From Paenibacillus methanolicus (GTDB lineage: Bacteria > Bacillota > Bacilli > Paenibacillales > Paenibacillaceae), in NCBI RefSeq assembly GCF_008124765.1, contig NZ_VNHS01000011.1:186001-250000 (forward strand): a stretch of DNA of 64,000 nucleotides. The letters are read 5' to 3'. The notes under the pieces were generated by a model that was given only the letters and a program-made list of their open reading frames with translations, had not been told where the DNA came from and did no database searches. Shown one piece after another: positions 45,477 through 53,609 of this stretch. Position 1 is the first letter of the stretch. The number at the start of each line of letters is the position of its first letter. The position numbers and the translations under genes were made by a program.

Positions 45477-47261
45477 TCAACCGAGCCTGATCGGCGTCAC
45501 CTTGCCTTCCGCCTGCTGCGGCATCGCTTCTTCCGGCGGGTCGACATACGGGAAAATAATCGCGAACATCGTGCCGACGCCAAGCTCCGACCGGACTTCG
45601 ACGCGACCCTGGTGGTTGTCGACGATTTTGTAGCTGACCATGAGCCCGAGCCCCGTCCCTTTCTCCTTCGTCGTATAGAACGGCTGCCCGATTTTGGAGA
45701 GCGTCTCTTCGGGGATGCCCGGGCCGCAATCCTGGATGCGAATATAGATGTCGTCCGCTTCCCGTCGGCAGCTGATTTGAATTTTGCCCCCGTCGCTCAT
45801 CACTTCGATCGCGTTCTTCAGCACGTTGATGAACACCTGCTTCAGCTGATCCTCCACCCCGTGAATCCACAGCGCCTCTTCGCTAAGCTCCGATTCCAGC
45901 TCGATGCCGTGCAGCAGCGCCTGCGCCTCCATCAACACGACCGTGTCGCGCATAATATGGCGGATGTCCCGGTAGGCCAATTCGTACACCTGCGGCTTCG
46001 ACAGCATGAGCAGTTCGCTGACGATCGATTCGATGCGGGTCAGCTCGGACTTCATAATATCGAAGTAATTGCGGTTGTTCGCCCGACCCGTGGAGATGAG
46101 CTGGATAAATCCTTTCAGCGAGGTGAGCGGATTGCGGATTTCGTGGGCGATGCCGGCCGCGAGCTGGCCCGCCACGTACAGTTTCTCCGAATTGATGAGC
46201 AATTCTTCATTCTTCTTGCGCTCCGATATATCGCGGATGATGACCTGGTAAGCGGGCTTGCCGGCGAATTTCGTTCGGGTCTGCACGACCTCCGAGTGGA
46301 ACAGTTTGCCTTGAGCCGTGTACCACTGCATCTCGATCGGCTGCGGAAACCGCCTGCCAGACATTGTATTCAGCAAATTCCGCATCGATTCATGACAATC
46401 CGGGTGCAGGAACTGGTAGATCGAGCGATCCAGGAGCGCCCGATCGTTCTCCGCCTCGAACAGCGCAAGACCCGAGCGGTTGACGTATTCCCAGCGGTCA
46501 TCGCGAATCATCGCGATCATGTCGATGGAATTCTCCACGAGCAGGCGGTACCGCTCGTTCATCGTGCTGAAACGCTGATCGACGAAATTGGCCAGCAGGC
46601 TGAAGATGAATATGAGCGACGTCGCCATCCCCAGCACGACGGCCAGCAGCTGCATATATTCGTTCAGCTTGTCGGTCGTCAGCACGACGCTGTACTCCGC
46701 GGCGACCGATTCTACGCTGAAGAGCTGGACCGCGAAGCTGACCATTCCGAAAATAATGCCCGGCAGCAGCGGAAACGCGCCGCGGTTCCGCTCGAACAAG
46801 GCGAAGGCGACGACCGTGCCGACGAAGCTGAGCGCGCCGCCGACCGTCATCATGCCGATGTTGAGTTCCACCTGATTCACCTGGTTGCTCAGGAGCGATC
46901 CGTAATTCAAGAACGCCTGCCCCAGCGCGATCAAGAGCCCCGCCGCCGCGAGCCGCAAATAAGGGTTCGCCCTCCCCCTCATCAGCCGGAAGGCGAAGTA
47001 TGCCGTCACCATGACGATCAACTTCGCGACCGACGTCCAATCCATCAGCAGCATCGTATCCGTGGCGAACAGCATGATGAACTGCGATACCCACAATCCC
47101 AGTCCGTATACGACCGCCCCGCTGAGCAGCCAATAACGGCGCAGCGTCCGCGTCATCCGGAGATGGCCGAGCATATAGCACATCGTGAACGACGAGAACA
47201 CGTTGATCGCGAGCGCCAAGAGAGGAAACATCCACATATCCGAGCGGATCAGCTGGGTCAT
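45477..47261 (-). CDS. PAS sensor kinase, sporulation-kinase type, MHYT-like membrane domain
   Basis: 594 residues from the ATG at 47261 (GGAG 10 bases upstream). Six or seven helices at the N-terminus (about 8-235) have the MHYT layout (ALAINVFSSFTMCYML, then GAVVYGLGLWVSQFIML), but the diagnostic M-H-Y-T residues are absent. A PAS domain follows at 240-350, then HisKA with His373 in GIAHEIRNPLTSLKGFIQLI and HATPase (FINVLKNAIEVMSDGG, GTGLGLMVSYKIVDNH). The phosphoacceptor segment closely resembles KinA-KinE, which feed Spo0F/Spo0A. Next to spo0M, a sporulation role is plausible. Confidence 0.88.
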   Translation of the reverse strand: MTQLIRSDMWMFPLLALAINVFSSFTMCYMLGHLRMTRTLRRYWLLSGAVVYGLGLWVSQFIMLFATDTMLLMDWTSVAKLIVMVTAYFAFRLMRGRANPYLRLAAAGLLIALGQAFLNYGSLLSNQVNQVELNIGMMTVGGALSFVGTVVAFALFERNRGAFPLLPGIIFGMVSFAVQLFSVESVAAEYSVVLTTDKLNEYMQLLAVVLGMATSLIFIFSLLANFVDQRFSTMNERYRLLVENSIDMIAMIRDDRWEYVNRSGLALFEAENDRALLDRSIYQFLHPDCHESMRNLLNTMSGRRFPQPIEMQWYTAQGKLFHSEVVQTRTKFAGKPAYQVIIRDISERKKNEELLINSEKLYVAGQLAAGIAHEIRNPLTSLKGFIQLISTGRANNRNYFDIMKSELTRIESIVSELLMLSKPQVYELAYRDIRHIMRDTVVLMEAQALLHGIELESELSEEALWIHGVEDQLKQVFINVLKNAIEVMSDGGKIQISCRREADDIYIRIQDCGPGIPEETLSKIGQPFYTTKEKGTGLGLMVSYKIVDNHQGRVEVRSELGVGTMFAIIFPYVDPPEEAMPQQAEGKVTPIRLG

Positions 47262-47455
47262 TCTACACAAACTCCGATCCTCATTGGTTTGACAATCGTA
47301 GGTAAATTTCGACATTTTTACACATAATCCTTTTTTCCGCGGGAACAAAATGCCGCGTAAGACTTTCGGCTCATGCCCCTCGTCTATAATGCAAGGCGCG
47401 TCCGCCCGCGCTATAATGGATCCAGATCAAGAACGCATAGAAGGAGCTTGGACGT

Positions 47456-47974
47456 ATGTGGAAAGTATTAAAAGAATTTAGGGAGTTCGCGGTCAAAGGC
47501 AACGTGCTCGACCTCGCGGTCGGCGTTATTATCGGCGCCGCCTTCGGCAAAATCGTCACGTCGGTCGTGAACGATATCATTATGCCGCCGATCGGCAAAA
47601 TACTGGGAGAGAAGAGTTTCGTCGACCTCTTCATCAACTTGGATCCCGAGAAGCTAATGCCGAACGGAGACAAACCGCACACCCTTGCCGAAGCTAAAGC
47701 GCTAGGATCGGCGGTCATCGCCTACGGCAGCTTCATCAACGTCATTCTCGACTTCGCGATCGTCGCGTTCTGCGTCTTCATGATCGTCAAGGGCGCGAAC
47801 GCGCTGCGCCGCCTGAATACGAAGGAAGAGGCGCCGCCGTCCGCCGAGCCGACGGAGAAGGAATGTCCGCAATGTCTGTCGCTCGTGCCCATCCGGGCGA
47901 AGCGATGCAAGCACTGCACGTCTCATCTTCACGATGCGGACGAGCAGGGTCCCGAAGGAAGCGTGGTGACGTAA
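47456..47974 (+). CDS. mscL: Large-conductance mechanosensitive channel with zinc ribbon
   Basis: Osmotic safety valve of the cytoplasmic membrane. The first ~125 residues are standard MscL (KEFREFAVKGNVLDLAVGVIIGAAFGKIVTSVVNDIIMPP, then GSFINVILDFAIVAFCVFMIVK). Instead of the usual end near 130-150, the protein runs to 172 with a C-terminal zinc-ribbon-like module: Cys137, Cys140, Cys151 and Cys154 in CPQC and CKHC. The Nudix gene starts 4 bases after its stop, so they form an operon. Confidence 0.94.
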   Translation: MWKVLKEFREFAVKGNVLDLAVGVIIGAAFGKIVTSVVNDIIMPPIGKILGEKSFVDLFINLDPEKLMPNGDKPHTLAEAKALGSAVIAYGSFINVILDFAIVAFCVFMIVKGANALRRLNTKEEAPPSAEPTEKECPQCLSLVPIRAKRCKHCTSHLHDADEQGPEGSVVT

Positions 47975-47977
47975 GCC

Positions 47978-48658
47978 ATGATCCACGGCATGTCCGACGA
48001 TCGGGCGGAGGAGCGCTTCGATATTTACGACGAGGCCGGCGATTGGATCGGCACCGCGACGCGCAGCGACGTACATAAACACGGCTACTGGCATCATTCC
48101 ATTCATTGCTGGCTGGCGCGCGCCGACGAGCAGGGCCGGAAGCTCGCGCTGTTCCAGCTGCGGCACCCGGACAAAGACACGTTCCCGCTCCATTACGATA
48201 TTACGGCGGCGGGGCATCTGTCGGCCGGCGAAACCTACGAGGAGGCCTCGCGAGAGATCGAGGAGGAGCTGGGCGTGCCCGCCCCTTTCGAGGCGCTCGT
48301 GCCGCTGGGCGAGACCCGCAGGGAGATGAGCGGATCGGCGCAAGGCGTATCGTTCGTGGACCGGGAGATTAGCCGCATGTACGGCCTGCCGTTCGCTGGC
48401 GAGCTGACCGATCTGCGCCTGCAGGCGGACGAGGTCGCCGGGGTATACGAAGCCGAACTGTCCGCGATGATCGACTTGTTCGAAGGGCGACGCGCGCAGA
48501 TCGAAGCGCAAGGCGTGCGGTTGAACGGCGAAGGCGCGCTCGTTCCCGCTTCCGCGCAGGTCGCCGCTTCTCAATTCGTCACGCGCCCCGCTTCCTATTA
48601 TGCCGGCGTATTCCGGCAGCTGCTTCATATGCTCGAACCCGGGAACTCGCCTGAATAG
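47978..48658 (+). CDS. Nudix hydrolase (IDI/YfcD-like)
   Basis: 226-residue Nudix protein. The Nudix box is GHLSAGETYEEASREIEEELGV (about 80-101), with both key Glu residues in the REIEEEL segment. The N-terminus DIYDEAGDWIGTATRSDVHKHGYWHHSIHCWLA resembles isopentenyl-diphosphate-isomerase-like YfcD/Nudt proteins, which may act on prenyl or nucleotide diphosphates. An in-frame ATG at 47990 is an alternative start. Co-transcribed with mscL. Confidence 0.88.
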   Translation: MIHGMSDDRAEERFDIYDEAGDWIGTATRSDVHKHGYWHHSIHCWLARADEQGRKLALFQLRHPDKDTFPLHYDITAAGHLSAGETYEEASREIEEELGVPAPFEALVPLGETRREMSGSAQGVSFVDREISRMYGLPFAGELTDLRLQADEVAGVYEAELSAMIDLFEGRRAQIEAQGVRLNGEGALVPASAQVAASQFVTRPASYYAGVFRQLLHMLEPGNSPE

Positions 48659-48681
48659 TTCCCCGGGGATGACAACGCGAA

Positions 48682-48725
48682 GAAACCTCTAGCGCTCGCT
48701 TTCGTGCGAGATAGAGGTTTTTCGC
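48682..48725 (+). terminator. Terminator of mscL-nudix
   Basis: AAACCTCTA and GAGGTTT flank a CTCGC-TTTC-GTGCGAG inner stem, followed by a short T run. Confidence 0.75.
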
Positions 48726-48911
48726 GTTTTGCGTTGAAGCTGCGCTTATTCTAGGCAAGCATCGAATCGCGGATGGCGAACCGCCCTTTGTTCGCGGTTG
48801 GACCAGCTGACCGGAGCGATCTGAGAACCGCTTAGAAGCGCAGAACCTCGCGGCGTCCGCCGGATTGAGCCGCGCCCCGCCAGCTCCGCCCGCACATCCG
48901 CCTAGAAGCGT

Positions 48912-49640
48912 TCAACGCCCGCTCTTGCGAGGCTTCGCCGTGCCCGAGAGGAGCGGCGCCGTCCGCCGCCCCCGCCGCGCGTTCTGCTGCGTAGGCCGAG
49001 CCGCGCTCTTCTTCCGCGCGCTGCCCCGGCCAGCGGCCGGACGCTGGAGCGCCGTAGGCCGCGAGCGCACGCTCGCCTGGCGCGAACGGCTCGACGCCGC
49101 CGGACCCGATGCGTTCCCTTCTCTCGCCCCGGCCGAAGCCGTCCCTTCCTCTCCGCCGCTCCGGCCGCTGCCCATGGCCATCTCCCATTGACGGTACCAG
49201 TTGTCGATCATGCCGTGTATGTTATAGAAGATCGTATTGCGCGGCGCCACGTCGAAATCGTTCAAATCCGGTTCGCCGAAGACGCGGGCCGCCTCCTGAT
49301 GGATGCAGCCGTGCAAGTTGGAACCTTCGATGAAACGCCCCAGTTCGTCGATCGAGGCGAACGATTGCGGCGCGTTGCGAATGCGCAGCTCCGCCTGCAT
49401 CGGATAGCAGGCCGACCGCCGGATCGGCTCGGGCACTTCCTGCCAGGCCGCGACAAGTCTGGGGTCGTACCCTGCCTGGTGATACCACTGCAGCGCGCGG
49501 CGGATGTAATCCCGGTGGAAACGCAAGAACAATTCGCCGTACCCCGGCGGCAGCACCGACGGGTTATCATGATGATTCGCGTGATGCCAGCGGGCGTGCT
49601 CGGCGAGCAGCCCCTGCGGGAAATTCGGAATCGTCGACAT
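48912..49640 (-). CDS. Tyrosinase-like (type 3 copper) protein with basic tail
   Basis: 242 residues. Residues 1-155 show the spacing of a minimal tyrosinase-type dicopper site: His15/His19/His24 then His42 in FLRFHRDYIRRA (compare FLPWHRYY) for CuA, and His110 and His114 in NLHGCIHQEAA with His142 in FYNIHGMIDNWYRQW (compare DPLFYLHHANVDRLW) for CuB. Residues 160-242 are low-complexity and rich in Arg, Ser, Ala and Gly. Expected activity is a phenol oxidase or an inactive relative. No signal peptide. The ATG follows GGAGGACACGGC. Confidence 0.62.
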   Translation of the reverse strand: MSTIPNFPQGLLAEHARWHHANHHDNPSVLPPGYGELFLRFHRDYIRRALQWYHQAGYDPRLVAAWQEVPEPIRRSACYPMQAELRIRNAPQSFASIDELGRFIEGSNLHGCIHQEAARVFGEPDLNDFDVAPRNTIFYNIHGMIDNWYRQWEMAMGSGRSGGEEGTASAGAREGNASGPAASSRSRQASVRSRPTALQRPAAGRGSARKKSAARPTQQNARRGRRTAPLLSGTAKPRKSGR

Positions 49641-49715
49641 GCCGTGTCCTCCTTTCTACGCGTTTGTCGTTGCTTCTATCAGTGTATGCGGCAACCGCCC
49701 CGCCCGTTAGCGCGC

Positions 49716-49760
49716 CAAAAAGGGAAAGCCGTCCGCCGGCATTCCGGCGCAGACTTCCCC
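49716..49760 (-). terminator. Terminator of the Cys-rich protein gene
   Basis: On the minus strand AAGTCTGCGCCGG pairs imperfectly with CCGGCGGACGGCTT around AATG, followed by TCCC then TTTTT. Confidence 0.6.
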
Positions 49761-49783
49761 TCCTCGTTTACGCTTAAAGTCGT

Positions 49784-50170
49784 TTAGTTGAACGTCAGGT
49801 TCGGACCGCAAGGTCCGTTGGAGACGCAAATATCGAACGTAATGCGGACGTCGCAGCAGCTGCCGAATACGCACGCGATCCGCACGCAGGAATAGCGGCC
49901 TTGACGGAAGAAGCAGACCACCTGGCAGTCCGGTCCAAGCAAATCCTCGATCACCCGTTTACTTCTACAGCGGATGGCGCGGACCAGACGCGCGGCGTTC
50001 GCCTCCATTTGCAGCTTATCGAAAAAGTTGGACAGCTCCCTGCCTGCTTCCTGGATGCCGGCTACCGCGTTGTCTTTGTGTCCATGGCCGCAGCAGTCGG
50101 ACACCCGAGCGCGCTTGGATTTGGCGCCCATCGACATGTTCACGTTTTTCACTTTTAGTCTGGAAGACAT
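49784..50170 (-). CDS. Cys-rich hypothetical protein, 128 aa
   Basis: Not assigned to a family. The N-terminal half is basic (MSSRLKVKNVNMSM...KSKRARVSDCCGHGHKDN) with a helical middle (AGRELSNFFDKLQMEANAARLVRAI). The C-terminal half is strand-rich with regularly placed Cys (CQVVCFFRQGRYSCVRIACVFG and so on), about ten Cys in total. The composition and the GPCGPN end are reminiscent of spore coat or crust proteins. The ribosome binding site is GAGGAGGAATAAACG and it has its own terminator, so the gene is surely real. Confidence 0.72.
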   Translation of the reverse strand: MSSRLKVKNVNMSMGAKSKRARVSDCCGHGHKDNAVAGIQEAGRELSNFFDKLQMEANAARLVRAIRCRSKRVIEDLLGPDCQVVCFFRQGRYSCVRIACVFGSCCDVRITFDICVSNGPCGPNLTFN

Positions 50171-50368
50171 TCGTTTATTCCTCCTCCCTACCGAACATAC
50201 TGCAGTTTATGTAGGGCGCTAGAGAATGGTATAGACGTAAGACGCGGGAGAATCGCACAATTGAGCGTTTGACGGTGATTCGATAGATTTGGTGGCGAGC
50301 CCGGTTGTAAGGTAAAATGGAAGCGACGAAGAAAGACAAATATACGCTCCGGCGGAGGGACAAATACG

Positions 50369-51154
50369 TTGGCATCCATAGAAAGCAATCAACAATCATG
50401 GAATACGGGCGCATACGCGGCTTGGGTGAGCCGATTCGGGACGCCCGCGGAAGCCGCCTGCAAAATGACGGACGACCCGGCCAAACGGCTCGGCGCGGCA
50501 ATGACGCATCTGGGCGAAGTGCGCGGGAAGCGAATCGCCAACCTGCTCGGCTCGAACGGCACGAAGGCGGTTCCCCTGGCTTTGCTTGGCGCCGAGGTGA
50601 CCGTCGTCGATTTCTCCGACGACAATCGGCGCTATGCGCTGGAATTGGCCGAGGCCGCGGGCGTGGAGATCCGCTACGTGCTGTCGGATGTGCTGCAGCT
50701 GCCGGAGGAGCGGTTCGCGGGCGAATTCGATCTCGTCTACATGGAACACGGCATCCTTCATTATTTTCAAGATTTGCGTCCGCTCTTCCGGGTCGTGCGT
50801 CGCCTGTTGCGCCAAGGCGGACAGTTGGTTCTCCAGGATTTCCATCCCGTGACGACCAAGCTGATCTCCTCCCGCGGCACGACGGCCAATATCCGCAAGC
50901 ATAAGGTGGACGGCGATTATTTCAGCGCGGAGCTGGAAGAGAAGGAAGTCGCGTTCGCGAAGTTCCTGCCGGCGGGCAGCGCCGCCGAAGCGCCGAAGGT
51001 GCGGCTGCGCAACTGGACGCTCGGCGAGGTCGTCACCGCGGTTGCCGGCGAAGAGCTCACCGTGCGCGTGCTGGAGGAACTCCCGAACCTATCGTCGGAC
51101 GTGTTCGACAAAGGCATCCCGAAGACGTTCACGCTGACGGCGGAGAAACGTTGA
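50369..51154 (+). CDS. Class I SAM-dependent methyltransferase
   Basis: 261 residues, TTG start after GGAGGGACAAATACG. The Rossmann-fold SAM motifs are visible: GKRIANLLGSNGTKAVPLALLG (about 53-74, motif I in a variant form), VTVVDFSDDNRRYA (about 77-90, the acidic residue that binds the ribose), and FDLVYMEHGILHYFQDL with the GGQLVLQDFHPV strand. It resembles small-molecule methyltransferases of the UbiE/Methyltransf_25 type. Substrate unknown. Confidence 0.85.
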   Translation: MASIESNQQSWNTGAYAAWVSRFGTPAEAACKMTDDPAKRLGAAMTHLGEVRGKRIANLLGSNGTKAVPLALLGAEVTVVDFSDDNRRYALELAEAAGVEIRYVLSDVLQLPEERFAGEFDLVYMEHGILHYFQDLRPLFRVVRRLLRQGGQLVLQDFHPVTTKLISSRGTTANIRKHKVDGDYFSAELEEKEVAFAKFLPAGSAAEAPKVRLRNWTLGEVVTAVAGEELTVRVLEELPNLSSDVFDKGIPKTFTLTAEKR

Positions 51155-51331
51155 CGGCGATAGCAAAGCAGCCGGCGACGCGAGCGCGACGCCCATCGCC
51201 GCCCCGCGGCAGGAATCGATGGCGATACCTGTTGCGGGGCGATTTTGTTGGGGAACGTGAAACTGCACGAACTCCCCCCTCGAAATGTCCCGGGGCGCTA
51301 TTCGCCGCTCGACCAAATTCCACCATAAACA

Positions 51332-51365
51332 TTCCTTGACAGGAATATTCCCTTAATGGTATATT
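51332..51365 (+). promoter_or_regulatory. Promoter and operator of the arsR-AHSA1 pair
   Basis: TTGACA (51336-51341) and TATATT (51360-51365) with 18-base spacing. Between and over them lie ATTCC-TTGACA-GGAAT and the palindrome GGAATATTCC, so a dimeric regulator bound here would cover the -35 box and spacer. This fits autorepression by the ArsR protein. Confidence 0.7.
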
Positions 51366-51414
51366 CAGTTTGCAAGCAAGAACCCCTTCGCAAGGGACAA
51401 AGGAACAACCGGCC

Positions 51415-51771
51415 ATGGCAATGGAAACGATCCTTTTCGGCGCGTTGGCGGACGCCAGCCGGCTTCGCATGGTGGAGCTGCTGCGGCACGGTCCGCTGAC
51501 GGTAGGCGAGATCGCGGCGCGACTGGCGCTGCGGCAGCCGCAGGCTTCCAAGCATTTGCGGGTGCTGCTGGACGCCGGGGTCGTGAATGTGGAAGCGGAT
51601 GCGAATCGCAGGCGTTATTTGCTGCGGGGCGAGGCTTTTCGCGCGCTGGACGGATGGCTTGCAGCCTATCTGCGCCTGGAGGACGACCGGATGGCCCGTC
51701 TCGCGGACTACGTGGGCGGACTTCATCCCGGCGCTTGCCGCCGCGGGCGAACGAACGAGCAAGACGAGTAA
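51415..51771 (+). CDS. ArsR-family regulator
   Basis: 118-residue winged-helix regulator (ILFGALADASRLRMVELLRHGPLTVGEIAARLALRQPQASKHLRVLLDAGVVNVEADANRRRYLL). No metal-binding ELCVC motif is present, so it is a non-metal member of the kind usually paired with AHSA1-domain genes. The ATG at 51415 follows AAGGA. The AHSA1 gene begins 25 bases downstream. Probably autoregulated through the palindromes at its promoter. Confidence 0.9.
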   Translation: MAMETILFGALADASRLRMVELLRHGPLTVGEIAARLALRQPQASKHLRVLLDAGVVNVEADANRRRYLLRGEAFRALDGWLAAYLRLEDDRMARLADYVGGLHPGACRRGRTNEQDE

Positions 51772-51796
51772 CCACTTTTCGAGGAGGAATGGAAGA

Positions 51797-52309
51797 ATGG
51801 CGAATCAATTGGTGACGAAGGCCGAAGGACAGGAACTGACGCTTGAGCGGGTGTTCAACGCGCCGCGGGAGCTCGTATTCCAAGCGTTCACGCAATCCGA
51901 GCATTTGAAGCATTGGTGGGGGCCGCGCGGCTGGGAAGTGACCGTCAGCGACATGGATTTCCGCCCGGGCGGCAGCTGGCACTACTGTTTCAAGTGCATG
52001 GACCAGAGTCAAGGCGACTTCTACGGCATGGAATCGTGGGGCAAAGCGGTCTACGGCGAAATCGAGACGCCGGAGCGGATCGTCTACACCGACTACTTCT
52101 CCGACGCGGAAGGCACGCTGTCCGAGACGATGCCGCCTTCCCACATCGTCATGACATTCGAGACGCTCGAAGGCGGCAAGACGAAGCTCGTCAACCGCGC
52201 CACCTACGCTTCCGCCGAAGCGCTCCAGACGGTGCTGGACATGGGCATGGAGCAAGGCATCGGCGAGACGTACGACCGTTTGGACGAATATTTGGCAGCA
52301 CGACAATAA
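51797..52309 (+). CDS. SRPBCC / AHSA1-domain protein
   Basis: 170-residue START-like fold protein: LERVFNAPRELVFQAFTQSEHLKHWWGPRGWEV (about 15-47), DFRPGGSWHYCF, ESWGKAVYGEIETPERIVYTDYFSD, and the C-terminal helix MGMEQGIGETYDRLDEYLA. The family binds small hydrophobic ligands; the exact function is unknown. In Firmicutes such genes are typically controlled by a neighbouring ArsR protein, as here. The ribosome binding site is GAGGAGGAATGGAAGA. Confidence 0.9.
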   Translation: MANQLVTKAEGQELTLERVFNAPRELVFQAFTQSEHLKHWWGPRGWEVTVSDMDFRPGGSWHYCFKCMDQSQGDFYGMESWGKAVYGEIETPERIVYTDYFSDAEGTLSETMPPSHIVMTFETLEGGKTKLVNRATYASAEALQTVLDMGMEQGIGETYDRLDEYLAARQ

Positions 52310-52320
52310 GCTCGAACTTC

Positions 52321-52472
52321 AAGGCGAAACGGCTGGCGCCTTTTTTGCGGCGATGCGCGTTTCATTCCGGAGAAGCCGATTGGTTTGCGTTCACAATCCG
52401 AAGATCGGGAATGCAGCATTCAGCGACAATGAAATACAAGATGAATAATAGACGTGAAACTTATACATTTCC
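52321..52472 (+). repeat. Two-hairpin dispersed repeat, copy C (degraded)
   Basis: It opens with the same AAGGCGAAACGGC, TTTTTTGCGGCG and GTTTCATTCCGG segments as copies A and B, and ends with ATACAAGATGAATAATAGACGTGAAACTTATA-type sequence, but about 45 bases are inserted between the halves and the second hairpin no longer pairs well. It lies between the convergent AHSA1 and DinB genes. Confidence 0.65.
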
Positions 52473-52629
52473 TAAAACAGCGGCAGTCGCTGGATGCATG
52501 TCATCCGGGATTGCCGCCTTTTCTCGTTACGGCAGGCCATGCCGCGCAATTCTATGCCGCTATGCCGTCCGGCTCGGTTCACGTGCCATCCCCTTCGAAG
52601 GATCGGTCTTTGGGGCGATTGATGCAGCC

Positions 52630-53082
52630 TTAGCCGTTCTTCGCCAAGCCGCGGCCGATGAAATTCGCCGAAGGCGGCTTCAGCCCGATCTCCCTCGCCC
52701 AGATCGACAGCTGGCCGATGTGGTGGATTTCGTGAGCGATCACGTGCCGCATGACTTCGCCGAAAGCGAATTGCTCCAACATCTCGTTCTCCATTTCGTC
52801 CATCCACGCGTTCACGAAATCCTCCACGCCCGGGCGGCACATGTCGGAGAACGCTTTCGCGTCTTCGAGCGTCGGGTAGCGATCATAGTCGAACGGCTCG
52901 TCCGGCAAGCCACGGAGCCCTCTGAGCCAGGAATCTTCAACGTCCACGATATGCGCCATCGTACGCAGGAAGCTCCCCACGCCGCCCATCCGGGTTCTCG
53001 TTAATTCCTCCTCCGGCAGCTGCCGCAGCAGCTCGAACCATTCGTCGCGCACGATCCAGTTGTAGCGAAATAGCGATTGCAT
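52630..53082 (-). CDS. DinB-family protein
   Basis: 150-residue four-helix-bundle protein of the DinB/YfiT superfamily. Metal-binding His residues are in MAHIVDVEDSWL (near 43) and in RHVIAHEIHHIGQLSIWARE (near 118-125). Many members are thiol-dependent (bacillithiol) transferases; others are of unknown function. The second of two adjacent ATGs (53082) has the better spacing to AGGAGG. Confidence 0.88.
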   Translation of the reverse strand: MQSLFRYNWIVRDEWFELLRQLPEEELTRTRMGGVGSFLRTMAHIVDVEDSWLRGLRGLPDEPFDYDRYPTLEDAKAFSDMCRPGVEDFVNAWMDEMENEMLEQFAFGEVMRHVIAHEIHHIGQLSIWAREIGLKPPSANFIGRGLAKNG

Positions 53083-53182
53083 CATTGTCCTCCTCGTCGC
53101 TGAAGTCATTGTTACGAGAAAGTTCGCCGCCCATATTACCAATTCCTTCCTCGCGACCGACGTTGTGGGTACCAAGAAACAC

Positions 53183-53218
53183 AAAAAAGGCGCGAATCCG
53201 AAACTTCGGATCCGCGCC
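53183..53218 (-). terminator. Terminator after tRNA-Thr
   Basis: On the minus strand GGCGCGGATCCGAA pairs with TTCGGATTCGCGCC, followed by TTTTTTG. Confidence 0.85.
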
Positions 53219-53232
53219 GTTATGGGCGTAAA

Positions 53233-53307
53233 TGGTGCTGATGAAGGGAATTGAACCCCCGGCCTACGCATTACGAGTGCGTTGCTCTACCCCTGAGCTA
53301 CATCAGC
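53233..53307 (-). tRNA. tRNA-Thr (anticodon CGU)
   Basis: 75 bases including an encoded CCA. The acceptor pairs GCTGATG with CATCAGC; the D arm is GCTC...GAGC; the anticodon stem ACGCA/TGCGT encloses CTCGTAA, giving anticodon CGU (codon ACG); the T arm carries TTCAATT. It is a single-gene transcript with its own terminator. Confidence 0.95.
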
Positions 53308-53340
53308 ATATTAGCAAATCGCATCAAGCGACTCTTATAA

Positions 53341-53368
53341 TATATAATGTCCAAGCCACCCAAGTCAA
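53341..53368 (-). promoter_or_regulatory. Promoter of tRNA-Thr
   Basis: On the minus strand TTGACT (53363-53368) is followed after 16 bases by TATATA (53341-53346), about 34 bases before the tRNA. The rest of the 302-base gap up to 53609 holds no gene; a TATAAG at about 53550 may serve the next operon. Confidence 0.6.
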
Positions 53369-53609
53369 TCCCCTTCTCGCAAAAAATTCCCGCCTTTTTA
53401 TCGCCTCCACTAACCCGCCGCGCCGCCGCAACTTACGAAAAAGGAAACCAAAACCATCGCTCATTCGTCCATAAAAATGGCTCCGCAGGCGGTTTTCGCG
53501 AGCTTTGTCCGTCCGTGTAGAAATTCGACGAAACCGGGCAAATATGGTATAAGTTAAGAAGTTATGAACTCAAAACCGTTACCTTGAAGTTAGGAGTGTT
53601 CGGCCGGTT

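Noticed and set aside
45300..47327. 675-codon frame antisense to the PAS kinase
   Set aside because: Shadow of the kinase gene with biased Arg/His composition.
48726..48911. TTTGTTCGCGGTTGG at 48787 as another copy of the 24470/44280 repeat
   Set aside because: Only about 15 bases match and the core hairpin is missing.
52472..52629. Possible small gene between repeat C and dinB
   Set aside because: Frames here have no ribosome binding site; the segment is the non-coding gap between convergent genes.
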